Source: Mugil cephalus (taxonomy: Eukaryota > Chordata > Actinopteri > Mugiliformes > Mugilidae). Taken from it: 64,000 nt of DNA. A model generated the notes under the pieces. That model did not search any database, was not told the origin of the DNA, and saw only the letters and a list, made by a program, of their open reading frames with translations. A program made the position numbers and the translations under genes. Where the stretch lies: positions 11,497,668 to 11,561,667 of the forward strand of contig NC_061777.1 in the NCBI RefSeq assembly GCF_022458985.1, given 5' to 3'. This document shows positions 32,259-42,160 of this stretch, piece after piece. The first letter of the stretch is position 1; each line of letters starts with the position of its first letter.

Positions 32259-35200
32259 CTGCAATAAAAAGACACACAAAATCTATTATTAAACAATCAC
32301 CTATTATCATTTCATCACCAGAAACTTGATGACAAAAACTGTCAGAAACCTGTGAAACATCTGTAGCACAGGCCCTCCTCCTGAAGGTCCAACGTGCTTC
32401 ATCCTCTCCTGCCATCCCCTCGTGGGACGGGTGAGCCTGGAGGCGTCTCTGCTGACTTGACCATCAACCTTAAAGAAGAGAAAAACTAAACATCAACCTT
32501 TTCCTGAGGCCACACTATAGAGAGCCTTTTAAGACACGAGCCTCACCTTCTCCTTCAACTTAGCAGCGATTCTCCTGCGTCTTTCCTCCTCCTCTTTTTC
32601 CCTCAGCTGTTTTTCATGAAACTTTGCCTCCACCTTGTGTAGATCCTGCAGAAAGACACAGTCAAGCATCAGAACTACCATACACCAAATTAACGTGTAC
32701 GTTAATAAAAGATTAATGTGTGTATCTAATGTGTATGACTGGCCTTTCTGTTTCTCGTACCCTTTCATTTAAGCGTTTGATGCCCCTTGTTGCTTCTCTT
32801 CTCCTCTCTTCCACTTCTCTCTGTTCCTCCTCTCTCCTCCTCCTCTCCTCCTCCTCCTCTTTCTCTCTCTTCAGTCGAAGCTGCTCCTCGATGGTCAGCT
32901 TCACTTCCAGCTGCCGACGACGCTCTTCCTGATAAACAGAAATAAGCTGAATTGGTAAAGGTGACACAGACCATTAAATCAGGTCCGTATGTCACATGCA
33001 TTGATCTTCATTCTGATTTAATTAGTATTCGCCAAATTTATACATACCGACACAATCGTGTTGATGAACTGCAATAAAACGACACACACCTTTGCCCGTT
33101 TCTGTTTTTGTATCTCTTCAACCAGTCTCTGCTCCTCTTCCTCTTCCTCCTTCCTTTTCCTCTCTTCCCTCCACTCCTCCAGTCGCCGTGCCGCCTCCCT
33201 CCTCTCCTCCTCACTCCTGAACCAGAAGAGAAGAGATCAGTCTCAGCCTTATGCTTTTGTTTCCTGTTCTATTCGGTGCTTCTGCCTCCGACTCACTTGT
33301 ATTGCTGAGCCTGGCTCTTGGCCTCCTTCTCCCTCCTTTCTGTCTCCTCCTTTTCCTCCTGACTCAGTATCCTGGCCTGGCGTTCCTGATGCTTGCTGGC
33401 CTTCCACCGCTGAATGGCCTGGATATGAGGTTAAGATGAGCAGAAACTGCTAAATACATAAAAGACAGCGCAGGATTTTACCTAAAAGCTGCTTCTGACA
33501 AATCATGTTGAAATGTGATAAAGATGGTTCCAACTTTATTGTGCATACAACACGGTGGACTAAAGATAACTGCATCCATCAAAGGCAAGACCCAATAACC
33601 TCAGCTGGTCAACTTCATACACACTCAGTGGCTGAGGACTGCTCAGCAAATAAAACTTGCTCTTTTATTGAGCTCCTACATGTTCTGTTACGGTTCTCTA
33701 CCTCTCTCTTTCTCCCCTGTAGATACATCAGCTCCTGATGCCATTCTTCATGTTGCTCTATCTCCTCCAAAGTTTTACTAGGCAGGTAGAGCTTGGCCTC
33801 TTTCCTGTAGGCCGGCTCCCCGCCGTGCTTTGTCCAGATCTGTGAATAAGTCAGACAAGAATTTTAAGTCTCCAGAAACACAAGTTGGACACTGTTAGGT
33901 AAGAAGTGGTCCTGCACAATGATTAGAAGGCAGTAAAATTAAAGAAAAGTAACTGACGCCGCATGACGTTAGCGTCTTACTTTAAGGTAGGCCTGGTGGT
34001 CGTATTGATCCCAGCCTCCATTAGGGCCTCCTGTCCTTTGCAGAAAGGACTCCAGTGCTCTGACCTCAGCAGGGAGGTCTCGGTCAGGAGGTTTGGTCTT
34101 ATGGGGAAAAAAAAAATAAGGCTATGATTGAGTGAATTACTCATGCATTTTAAAAAATAAAATCCCTGAGAAGAAGACAAATATTCAATAACACAGATTA
34201 TAAGCTGTGTGCAGATAGACGTGGTTTTCCATCTCTCGAGCTCTTAATTAATTTTATTTATCAGGTTTTAATTCTCACAGACGGTCAAACATTTTGTTGT
34301 CCATCAGTTCTCAAAGGAGGACAGACCTTAACGGTAGCAGCAGGACGTAGTTTGGGGGTCGATTTGACCGCAAGGCTCCAGTTTTCAATCTTCTTATCAT
34401 AAGCAGTGATTTCCTGTCTGCACGTCCTCTCCTCCTTCAAGAACTCCTCAAAACTGAGAGAAAACAAAAAAATCAGTACACGTATTCAGTGCCAGTATAG
34501 AGCACACACCCTCTAGTAACTGTTTTAAGTGAAGCATTAATATGTTAAAGGGCATAACATTTAATAGTTTAATTAGTTAAATGTGAAAGAAGTTTGGTGT
34601 ATCCTGCTACCATGAGCGCTGCTCCTCCTTCAGGGTGTTAATGGAGATTTCAACCTCTGACATTATTTCTTGCAGTTTCTCAATCACTGAAAATTCCAGC
34701 AGAAAAGCAGAAACATTATTTACAATCTCTCCAGTAAAGCTTATTTTCTTGTAGTTTATTGCACATTACAGTAACAGAGCAATGTGATACATTAAAACAT
34801 TATCTTTAATGATGCAGCAAAAAAAGACACAAGTACTGTTATTGGTGACAAAATATAAATGAAAGATATTTTTCATGCATTATGAAGAAAACTTACGCTC
34901 AGGAGTTGGTTTTACATCAGTCAGGTGTGTCTGAAATTTCCTCACACCATTATGAATCTTGACGAGCTGCTTTTGAAGCTTAATCTCTAAAGAAAAGAGT
35001 GCAACGTTATGGAAAATGAGTTTTCAAGTGTTGCGGATGGATGACGATCGAGAGTGCCGTCATCTGTGAAAACCTTCCCGGCAGAGCATGCTACACCCAA
35101 TATTAAAGCGCTGTCACCCTGCCACATTACAACGTCTAAGGAAAACATCCGGATAGTGTAAAAAAGAAAAAAAAAAGAAAAAAGACCCACTCTCCACATT

Positions 35201-36202
35201 TCTTTCCTCCTCCAGTAGTTTCTCGTACTCTTCCAGTTCACCAGACACATCTGTCCAACCGTTCTTTCTGCACTGAGCATTCAGCGTCCTCTCTTTCTCC
35301 AGCTTTTCAATCCTGTGAAAAGAGAGAGAATGTAAATGACAGACTTAACACGGCAAAAGGAAAACACACAAAATCCAAGGATATGTCAGGTTTGCGGAAA
35401 TTGCAACCGCAAGTAATTTGGGACCAAGTTGGATTTCGTGCATTGTATGGTGTTCCTGAGAGATATAGGAAGAGTTGGCTTAAAATGAGAAATCCCCCTC
35501 AGTAGCTTCACTTACTGTCTCCTGTTCTTCTCTGCTTCCCTGAGAAACTGTGTAGCTTTCTGTCTGTCCAGCCTGTGATCGCCATTGCTGCCAAGCACTG
35601 GGGATGATGGGCAGGTCAGATGGTCTCCATCTCCCTGTTTAAATAAATTTAGAGAAACCAAAACACACGTGTTTAATAATAATAATAATAATAATAATAA
35701 CAACAATAATAATAATAATACAGCACAATAGCATAACCATGAATTTTATCGTCGCTGTGTCCGATAATTCGGCACCAGGCCCATCCTCGTTCTCAAATAA
35801 GAGCACCATGGGTAACCAAGTAAGACGTAAGGCTTCCATTTTCGGACAGCGGCAGGTGTACCAATTCATCCTCCAACATATTGCCAGTAGTAGCAGTAAT
35901 GATTAAGCTACTGTATCTCATAATGAATAGATGCATGTCTACAACTACCGTGTGTAACAAAAAACATACAGCTAAACAGTTGTCCCCTCTTATGGCTAAC
36001 TTTGCTAACGTTAGCTATCAAAAAATAGCTCGCCATTCATCCATATCTACCGCTTTATCGAAAGAAATGTAAAATGTATGTGATATTTAAACTATTCTCC
36101 ACTGTATAATATATTAATGAACTGCATATACGGAGAAAATGTCTCTCTGACAGATACCGAGCAATGTGTATCGCCGCATCCCGTGGTTGCTAGGGCGGCC
36201 AT
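32228..36202 (-). CDS. ccdc112: Ccdc112, coiled-coil centriolar-satellite protein
   Basis: Fourteen coding exons: 36202-36158, 35634-35516, 35312-35191, 34986-34897, 34686-34611, 34453-34327, 34097-33981, 33839-33702, 33418-33297, 33216-33090, 32928-32761, 32645-32547, 32468-32350 and 32258-32228. They sum to 1500 nt, giving 499 residues with phase kept at every junction. Human matches are clear in order: QLVKIHNGVRKF...DVKPTPE, INTLKEEQR, ESFLQRTGGPNGGWDQYDHQ, DLHKVEAK, KLKEK, VSRDASRLTRPTRGW and HRAVPTWRQG. Residues 279-450 are almost continuous Glu/Arg/Lys-rich coiled coil. The human protein is reported at centriolar satellites and linked to ciliogenesis. The start MAAL agrees with the human N-terminus. 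The gene lies tail-to-head with pggt1b, 320 bp from stop to start codon. Confidence 0.93.
32350..32468 (-). CDS. ccdc112: ccdc112 coding exon 13
   Basis: Residues 451-489 plus two bases: VDGQVSRDASRLTRPTRGWQ then ERMKHVGPSGGGPVLQMFH. Human has VENNVSRDPSRLYKPTKGWEERTKKIGPTGSGPLLHIPH. Donor AG|GTTTCT. Confidence 0.9.
32547..32645 (-). CDS. ccdc112: ccdc112 coding exon 12
   Basis: Residues 418-450, DLHKVEAKFHEKQL to AAKLKEK, a coiled-coil segment; acceptor TCTGCAG, donor AAG|GTGAGG. Confidence 0.92.
32761..32928 (-). CDS. ccdc112: ccdc112 coding exon 11
   Basis: Residues 362-417, beginning EERRRQLEVKLTIEEQLRL. Strongly charged coiled coil. Donor AGG|GTACGA. Confidence 0.92.
33090..33216 (-). 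CDS. ccdc112: ccdc112 coding exon 10
   Basis: Residues 319-361 including SEEERREAARRLEEWREER and EEIQKQKRAK. Donor AAG|GTGTGT. Confidence 0.92.
33297..33418 (-). CDS. ccdc112: ccdc112 coding exon 9
   Basis: Residues 279-318 plus two bases: AIQRWKASKHQERQARILSQ onward, aligning with human IQIWKTKKQQKREE. Acceptor ATATCCAG, donor AA|GTGAGT. Confidence 0.92.
33702..33839 (-). CDS. ccdc112: ccdc112 coding exon 8
   Basis: Residues 233-278: IWTKHGGEPAYRKEAKLYLP then SKTLEEIEQHEEWHQELMYL. Human has FMEEVLEHLPGKTQDEVQQHEKWYQKFLAL. Donor GAG|GTAGAG. Confidence 0.92.
33981..34097 (-). CDS. ccdc112: ccdc112 coding exon 7
   Basis: Residues 194-232, TKPPDRDLPAEVRALESFLQ then RTGGPNGGWDQYDHQAYLK; this matches human LPEEVLDFEKFLQQTGGRQGAWDDYDHQNFVK. 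Confidence 0.94.
34327..34453 (-). CDS. ccdc112: ccdc112 coding exon 6
   Basis: Residues 151-193: FEEFLKEERTCRQEITAYDK then KIENWSLAVKS. Human has YEELIKEEKTTNNELSAISRKIDTWAL. Donor AAG|GTCTGT. Confidence 0.92.
34611..34686 (-). CDS. ccdc112: ccdc112 coding exon 5 (76 nt, weak donor)
   Basis: Residues 126-150: IEKLQEIMSEVEISINTLKE then EQRS. Human has VEKLREMMEEIENAINTFKEEQR. The donor ATG|GTAGCA departs from consensus at +4 to +6, but phase and homology on both sides support it. Confidence 0.88.
34897..34986 (-). CDS. ccdc112: ccdc112 coding exon 4
   Basis: Residues 96-125 plus one base: KIKLQKQLVKIHNGVRKFQT then HLTDVKPTPE. Human has KIQQQLAKIHNNVKKLQHQLKDVKPTPD. Donor C|GTAAGT. Confidence 0.94.
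35191..35312 (-). CDS. ccdc112: ccdc112 coding exon 3
   Basis: Residues 55-95: QIEKLEKERTLNAQCRKNGW then TDVSGELEEYEKLLEEERNV. Acceptor TTTCACAG, donor A|GTGGGT. Confidence 0.9.
35516..35634 (-). CDS. ccdc112: ccdc112 coding exon 2
   Basis: Residues 16-54 plus two bases: GDGDHLTCPSSPVLGSNGDH then RLDRQKATQFLREAEKNRR. The end aligns loosely with human KAEFVRTAEKFKNQV. Donor CA|GTAAGT. Confidence 0.85.
35674..35720. repeat. AAT-type trinucleotide repeat
   Basis: TAA/AAT units with one AACAAC interruption, in ccdc112 intron 1, starting about 40 nt upstream of exon 2. Confidence 0.93.
36158..36202 (-). CDS. ccdc112: ccdc112 coding exon 1 (start)
   Basis: ATG at 36202-36200 in an AACATGG context opens MAALATTGCGDTHCS, 15 codons ending in phase 0 at TCG|GTATCT. 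The human protein also starts MAAL. A short upstream ORF (Met-Phe-Ala-stop, 36216-36205) precedes it. Confidence 0.75.
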
Positions 36203-36430
36203 GTTTAGGCGAACATGTAAACAGAGCAAACTTTATTTAAAAACGGGTGAGCGATAGGCCTGTTGTTAATAGATTAGACCAGCAGAGGTCGCTGCTCGTC
36301 CTTCGCGGTCTTGTGGCGTTATCGTATGTACATGAAGCTGTTAGACTGGACCATAAACTGGAATAAATTGGTACTTTTCAAGCTCCTGCCATGATGCAAG
36401 ACAACCCTATTGTAACTAGGCAACTGCAAC
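36203..36430 (-). promoter_or_regulatory. ccdc112: ccdc112 5' flank with a candidate RFX X-box
   Basis: On the minus strand 36424-36412 reads GTTGCC-T-AGTTAC, matching the RFX X-box GTNRCC-N0-3-RGYAAC at 11 of 12 positions, about 210 nt upstream of the ATG. RFX factors drive many ciliary genes, and CCDC112 is a cilium/centrosome gene. The motif match is seen; function is inference. Confidence 0.4.
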
Positions 36431-37474
36431 CGTGACAACAGACTCTCTAAAATGTCTAATGGGTCTGTTTTCCTTCATATTAACCATTTGACTTAATTGC
36501 TCGACCTCAGATTTACCCATTTTCCCAAGTGATGATCAACCTAAATGAGCAAAGATTAAATAAAATATAATCAGCTTGTAAATAACTCATGCGTTAGTTT
36601 TTAATAAGTGACAGTTTACTCATCATAGGTCACGACTTGAATGCCCTCAGTTCAAGAATCAAGACTCAAGAGTCTTTCATGAGGACATAATGAAATTTTG
36701 TTGAGACTCCCAGCTTAAAATGCACATATGTGATACACAGACATTTGAATAAAAATTATAACGTACATAAAGTGCAGCTTAGTGTGCAACTGTGTGTGTG
36801 TGTGTATGTGACAAGGTGATAACTTGCCTTTCAAATGTATGTCTTGATGTACTGTATATATGTCTTGATAAATGGTTTCAAGTAGATTCAGAAGTAGTGT
36901 TTTATGAGTGTTATCATACTTCCTGAGGCGAAAGCATGTGACTGTATCTTAATACTACTAGATGGTTAGAGTTACCTACAAATCCCACTGTCTAAAATAA
37001 CTGCCTATATGCAGTCTCCCGGGGCCTTGGTTATTTCTGCTGCAGCTTTTTTTATAATGGCCACCAGCTATAATTATTATGAGAGCTGGCAAACTGACAG
37101 TCGCAGAGATAAGGGAGTGGGAGTATAAATAGAAACCTGAATCCATTATTGAGTGCAGATATTGGGGATGGTCTCTCCCGTGGGCGCAGAGGCAGAGTTG
37201 CCATCGCAACATAAATAGCAACCACTCTCCTTAATGATGGGTGTTACGATTTCCTGTCTCCGTCCAAAGCCGTGGGACTAATGTCAGCTGATGAAAGAGG
37301 CAATCAGGTGAACCCACAACTGCTTGGCATGGCATGAGGGATCAGGCAAACATGCCGGTACAGAAGTAGGGGATTTCCATAACGTGTATATGTGTTCACA
37401 AATGTAAATCTCAAAGCGCGCTTAATCATTTAGACAAGCTCTGCACTCTAAACAACTCGAAATACAACGCAAGG

Positions 37475-37715
37475 TGTTGACCTGGCCTCCGAATTCCCTA
37501 GATCCCAAACGCATCAAGTATCTGTGGGATGCACTGGAACAAGCCTGATCCACAGAGGCCCCTCCCCTCAACCCACAGGTCCCAAATACCCCCCACTAAC
37601 AACATCCTGTTGCCACACCACAGTGCACCCTCACAAGGACCATGTGCTCATGTGTCCTACGCAATATTAGAAAGGTGATCATAATGTTATGCCGGATCAG
37701 TTTATAATATAGTTT
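37475..37715 (-). mobile_element. Tc1/mariner end fragment, reverse orientation
   Basis: Reads, reverse-complemented relative to the MITE at 41698, GACCTGGCCTCCGAATTCCC, TGTGGGATGCACTGGAACAA, CCACAGAGGCCCCTCCCCTC and finally GGTGATCATAATGTTATGCC with GGATCAGT. It is one terminus of the same family without its other end. Confidence 0.6.
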
Positions 37716-38389
37716 AGACCAGAAGTAGAGGTAAACCCTCAGAGCTGAGCAAATCTTAGCGTAACTTCATAAGGGGAACTTTCTCTTTCTGTTGTTTGAG
37801 GCCAAGCTAAAGTGATTTATGTTTTATACTGGCTCATAAAAGTCAAAGTGTTTTCCTCATAAAAAAAAAAACAACCAAAATATCATAAATTCCCTTAAAC
37901 TTCAAACTGACTTTTTTCTGGTCTGAGCTCTCGCACTCATGTTGAGCTCACACATGTGAAATGAATAAATCTTTCACAAGCGGAGGCCAGCGTAGAAGCC
38001 GACAGAAACGTGAAGAGTAGGAAAGAAAACGTGACCTCTGACCTCTTCTTAAGAGCTAACAGGCTATTTGGAAATGTTATGAGACTCGACCCCTGTAAAA
38101 GGAGAGGTCAGTTTTGCGTTTGTGGACGGAGGAACCACGTGATCTTCAGCCCTCTTCAGCCCGTTCTCCGACTTACACACGGGCTGCCGATGCCATTTTT
38201 CGCCGTGTTTATTTATACATGCGTGTGTTTCCAGTGAGAGAAGGGCTCTTCCGCCACAGGTGAATGTGTTTACGTTGTGTAACGGTTCTGCTCCGATTGC
38301 CATCAGCCTGTTGCTAAATGGTGTTTTCAGTCAGCAGCAGGGTTAACTATGTGGACAAACACACATAAAGGGCACGCAGAGAGAAAAAT

Positions 38390-38398
38390 ACACACACG

Positions 38399-38437
<39 letters not shown>
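38390..38437. repeat. CA microsatellite
   Basis: About 48 bases of CA dinucleotides with CACG interruptions at the left. Confidence 0.93.
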
Positions 38438-38440
<3 letters not shown>

Positions 38441-39194
38441 GTTCTAACACCTGCTGAAATTGAAGATGGTGTTACAAAGCAACGTGATCCGCTCGCATCC
38501 AGCACATGTTGAGCATGCTAGACTCTGAGAGGCTACAAGCCACCGTGGGCACATGTGCGTGTGTAAGAGTCCGTATCAGTGAATTGCTGGAGCAGCGAGG
38601 AGCCTTGGAAGGCAGCGGGAAAGTGATCAGTCTAATAGCTTTCCCTGCTGGGCCTCAGGCTCGGTCTTTCTCTCCCTCTGTGACGTCAATATTTCTGGAA
38701 TGGGCCTTTTTAGTCTGAGTTTACACGTCTCCTTTAGCTCACAATTCCATCTTGTTTAACTGGTTTCCTTACTTTAACTAAACCCTCTTGCATTTCCTGC
38801 ACGTCTGCAAGTTAGTTTCTTTCGCCGCAGCCTGATAAGTGACCTAATTTAGCTCCTGCGTGCCTGTATGAACTCTGAATATGATACGTTTCAAAGACGT
38901 GGTCCAGAACGCGGGTTATTAACCTGAGGACTGATGCCAGTTCATTAGGGATCAAATGAGAAATGAGAGACCCCTCCACCCCCCTTGTGTTCTGTCATTG
39001 TCTCTGCTTAATTTTTGGGAGTTGTGGGGCAATAACTTGTCTGGAAATAAATAATGCACACACTAAAGTTTTGGAAACCTTAACTGTCCCCAGAGCATGA
39101 ATCCTGATCACTTCCTCCTCTGACCTTTCATTTAACCACCAACAGCAGTTTCCACTTGTCCAGCATTTGCTGACTAGTATTCACATCACATATG

Positions 39195-39222
39195 CACCTT
39201 GTGGTCACTTTATTAGGTACAA
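39195..39222. repeat. Terminal fragment of the 'GGCCACTTTATTAGGTAC' repeat
   Basis: Reads CCTTGTGGTCACTTTATTAGGTAC. A closely related terminus occurs at 58003-58033. This motif is common at interspersed repeats of fish genomes; the full element is not present. Confidence 0.45.
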
Positions 39223-39499
39223 CCCAATACGACAGCTCTGCAGGTTTCATAATAGTGTCAGAGGTGTTTAAATTCAATTCAAACAGTCTCGCTAAAGTCA
39301 TAAATAAAAGCAGTGTTGTTATTAACTATGTATGTTGAGAAGCCTTTTACACCTTTATTCCTTCATACTTACATAAAAGAAGAACATTAAACCTCTAAGT
39401 AGAGTTTGAATTAACAGTGTGACAACAGTTCTCCTTGCAGACACATACATAATAAAACAGGTGGGTGTTGTCTGGACACCGGATCAAAACTTAAACAAC

Positions 39500-39600
39500 A
39501 GGAGATAATAATAAGAATAGCCTTTATTGTCATTGCAGAACACGAGTTGTAAAGTACAACAAGACTTTGTAAGATGTCCAGTATAAACAGTAACAACAGT
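39500..39600 (-). mobile_element. LINE/SINE 3'-tail fragment
   Basis: AGAATAGCCTTTATTGTCATTG on the plus strand is the reverse complement of CAATGACAATAAAGGCTATTCT, a typical fish LINE 3' tail. The body of the element is not recognisable. Confidence 0.4.
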
Positions 39601-39923
39601 AGAAAAATTACCTAAATCCGAATTAGAGTGAAATAAACAGACAGTAGATTAAGATTTTTAGATTTCAGACAAGTTCAAGTATCTTGAAAAAAAAAGGCCT
39701 TTAGACTAAGTGACTAAGTGACTAAGCAGTGTCCACCTTAAGGTAGCATTGGTTGTGTAGTAGGTGTTCACATGACAACGACTGTGAAATAATGCATCTA
39801 CAGGCTAATTGAAAGAGTGGCATACATCAATCAAGCATTAAAACCACCTGCCTAATATCCAACACCAAGATAATAATATTAATAATTTTATTTATAAGTG
39901 CCTTTCAGGACCTCAATGTCACT

Positions 39924-40115
39924 TTACAATGAATTAAAAATGCAAAATACAACAAAAAATGAAAACAACAATACATAAATATCATTGAAAGAGAGGTAGA
40001 GTTGGGTGTCGTCGACATAGCAATGAAGGCTGATATTGTGTTTTCTGAGGATGTGGCCAAGAAGAAGGATGTAGATAAGGAAGAGGAGGGGTCCTGGGAC
40101 AGAGCCTTGGGGAAC
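39924..40115 (-). pseudogene. LINE reverse-transcriptase fragment
   Basis: The minus-strand frame encodes [20 protein letters not shown] and [14 protein letters not shown], the two hallmark RT motifs (PQG..LGP and Y.DD) of fish non-LTR retrotransposons, about 20 residues apart. Sequence outside is unrelated, so this is a short 5'- and 3'-truncated relic. Confidence 0.8.
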
Positions 40116-40123
40116 GCCAATGT

Positions 40124-40345
40124 TAGTTGTGGGTTGAGGGGAGGGGCCTCTGTGTTCATCCCATGCATGCTTGATCCGCATGGGACAGATAGCTTTTTGA
40201 GATGCTCCTACACAGCTTTTGCGATAGGCATCACTAAACTGCTCGGCTGCTGTCAGGAGTGTTGTTGCTACGGGGTGTCGCCTGGTCAACAACAATGTCT
40301 CAGTAACATCCACACGAATGCCAGGACCAAAAGAAAGTTCATTGT
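40124..40345 (+). mobile_element. Tc1/mariner relic joined to the LINE fragment
   Basis: In forward orientation it carries GGGTTGAGGGGAGGGGCCTC, a diverged middle, then GTAACATCCACACGAATGCC. These landmarks appear in the same order as in the MITEs at 18935 and 41698, but here it retains more internal sequence and lacks both termini. Confidence 0.55.
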
Positions 40346-41697
40346 AACGGGACGACTAGGATTTTCATGTTACGGCAGACCGTAACCATTCTATGCCCTC
40401 AGATAATCCTACTCGGTACAAATTCATTTCATAAACTTCACAATGGCTATTGAATTAAACAACAAAAACAAGCAGTATCAATGTTTCCATGAAGTCCTGC
40501 AAAAACCAGGATAAAAGCTGAATTGATGACCCTGAATGTCCCTCTAAACTGGAGAGACCAATCACAACTGAAGTCATATGATCACAACGCGGCTCTCTGT
40601 CCTCAGATTATCCACCTTTAAAGCCATGCTCTTACCCCGAGTGCCTCTCACGTCTCCTCTGTGACTTACCGCAAGTCCTTAGCTCACCCACACACTATCA
40701 CTGCAGTCTGCAGAGGAGTTACATGCTCTCCCTCTGGTGCATAATGCATGACTATACGTTCTAAACCTATATACCTACAGCTTATTATACCAGCAAGAGA
40801 AAAACTGAGACGTTAATGTACATTTTTAGCTTAAATAAAAAGAATAAAATCTTTACTTTTACATAAACAATGGCATTGTTATCTGTTGAGGGGAATTTAA
40901 CCATAATTGTTTATGTTTATGTATAGTTAGACCATTTGACTGTATCGCTTGAAAAGCAGATGTGCAGGTCAGTGTAAAAGACTTTCAAATCCAAGTATGT
41001 ACATTCAAATGCACATGATTTGAATTTGAATGATATGTAACTGACATCATTAAAATAAAGTTGTTGGAAGTGGGTCCCCGGCCTCCTCCTCCTTCAAGAC
41101 ATGTGCGTCTGCGCAGCTCTGACTAAAGTGATATTTCCCTTGGAGTATCATCTGCTATCATGGGATACACACAATCCTGTAACAGGCAGCCACAAGTTTC
41201 TCAGTTTCTCAGTTAATGTTTACAAGGATATTTCATCAGACCGATGGAACATTTTATTTGAGGTTTCATTGTCGTCGTTAACAAAAATTGGTTTACTGAA
41301 AATCTGCTGCAAACACAATCAATTTAGTCTCAAAGAAGAAGAAGAAGTACGTTTATAACCACATTTCATCTGAGCTGCTGCTACTAATCATCAGAAGGTC
41401 AAAGCAAAGAAATTTAATTTATTTAATTTATTTTAAATATTATTTTACTCTGTTGCCAAGAGCACGACCATCACCATTTCTTATGTTTGTGCTGTGAATA
41501 GCCTGGAGGCATTAGCTCGTCTGAAAACATGGGGAAGTAGCCAGCGTGGCTCTGTTCAAAGGTAACACAGCCTACCAACTAACACCACCTAAAGCTCAGT
41601 AATTAGTAACACACAAAAAAACACAAAAGGGGTTCCTCTATACTTCCTGGGTCCACACACAACATGCACCCACACAACACAGCACACACTTACACGC

Positions 41698-42160
41698 ACA
41701 CTGATCAGGGATAACATTATGACCACCCACCTAATATTGTGTAGGTCTCCCTTGCGCCTCAAAAGTTGTTGTGTCCTGTGGTGTCTGGTAACAGGATGTT
41801 CTTAGTAGAGGTCTTTGGGTCATGGGTTGAGGGGGAGGAACCTCTGTGGATCATCCCACCAATACTTGGTCAGTTTGGGATCTAGTGAATTTGGAGTGCA
41901 GGCCAACAAACTTGTGTTGTTTTTAAGCCATTTTTCTGTGTGTGTCAGGCTGCATGCTGCTGGGGATGGGTGCTGCTGTCATCAAAGAGTTTCATTGCTA
42001 TGGGGTGGGGTGCCTGGTCTGGTGTAGGTGGGTGGTACAAGTCTAAGCAACATGAATGCCAGGTCCAAAGGTTTCCCAGTAGAACACTGTATTGTCATGA
42101 GATGGTCAATGTTATTTACTTCTCCTATCAGTGGTCATAATGTTGTGGCTGATCAGTGTA
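41698..42160. mobile_element. Tc1/mariner-derived MITE, copy 2
   Basis: Inverted ends CACTGATCAGGGATAACATT and GTGGTCATAATGTTGTGGCT with GATCAGTGTA enclose 463 bp. The interior keeps the left outer part of the Tc1-like element (GAGGAACCTCTGTGGATCAT, GGTGGGTGGTACAAGTCTAA), then jumps to the far right end at the same point as copy 1. No transposase remains. Confidence 0.75.

Noticed and set aside
35639..35878. Alternative ccdc112 start (frames starting MLEDEL or MNWYTC)
   Set aside because: Neither ends at a good donor in phase with exon 2, whereas the MAAL exon at 36202-36158 does and resembles the human N-terminus.
38390..38437. CRISPR-like short repeat array
   Set aside because: Simple CA microsatellite with no spacer structure; the host is a vertebrate.
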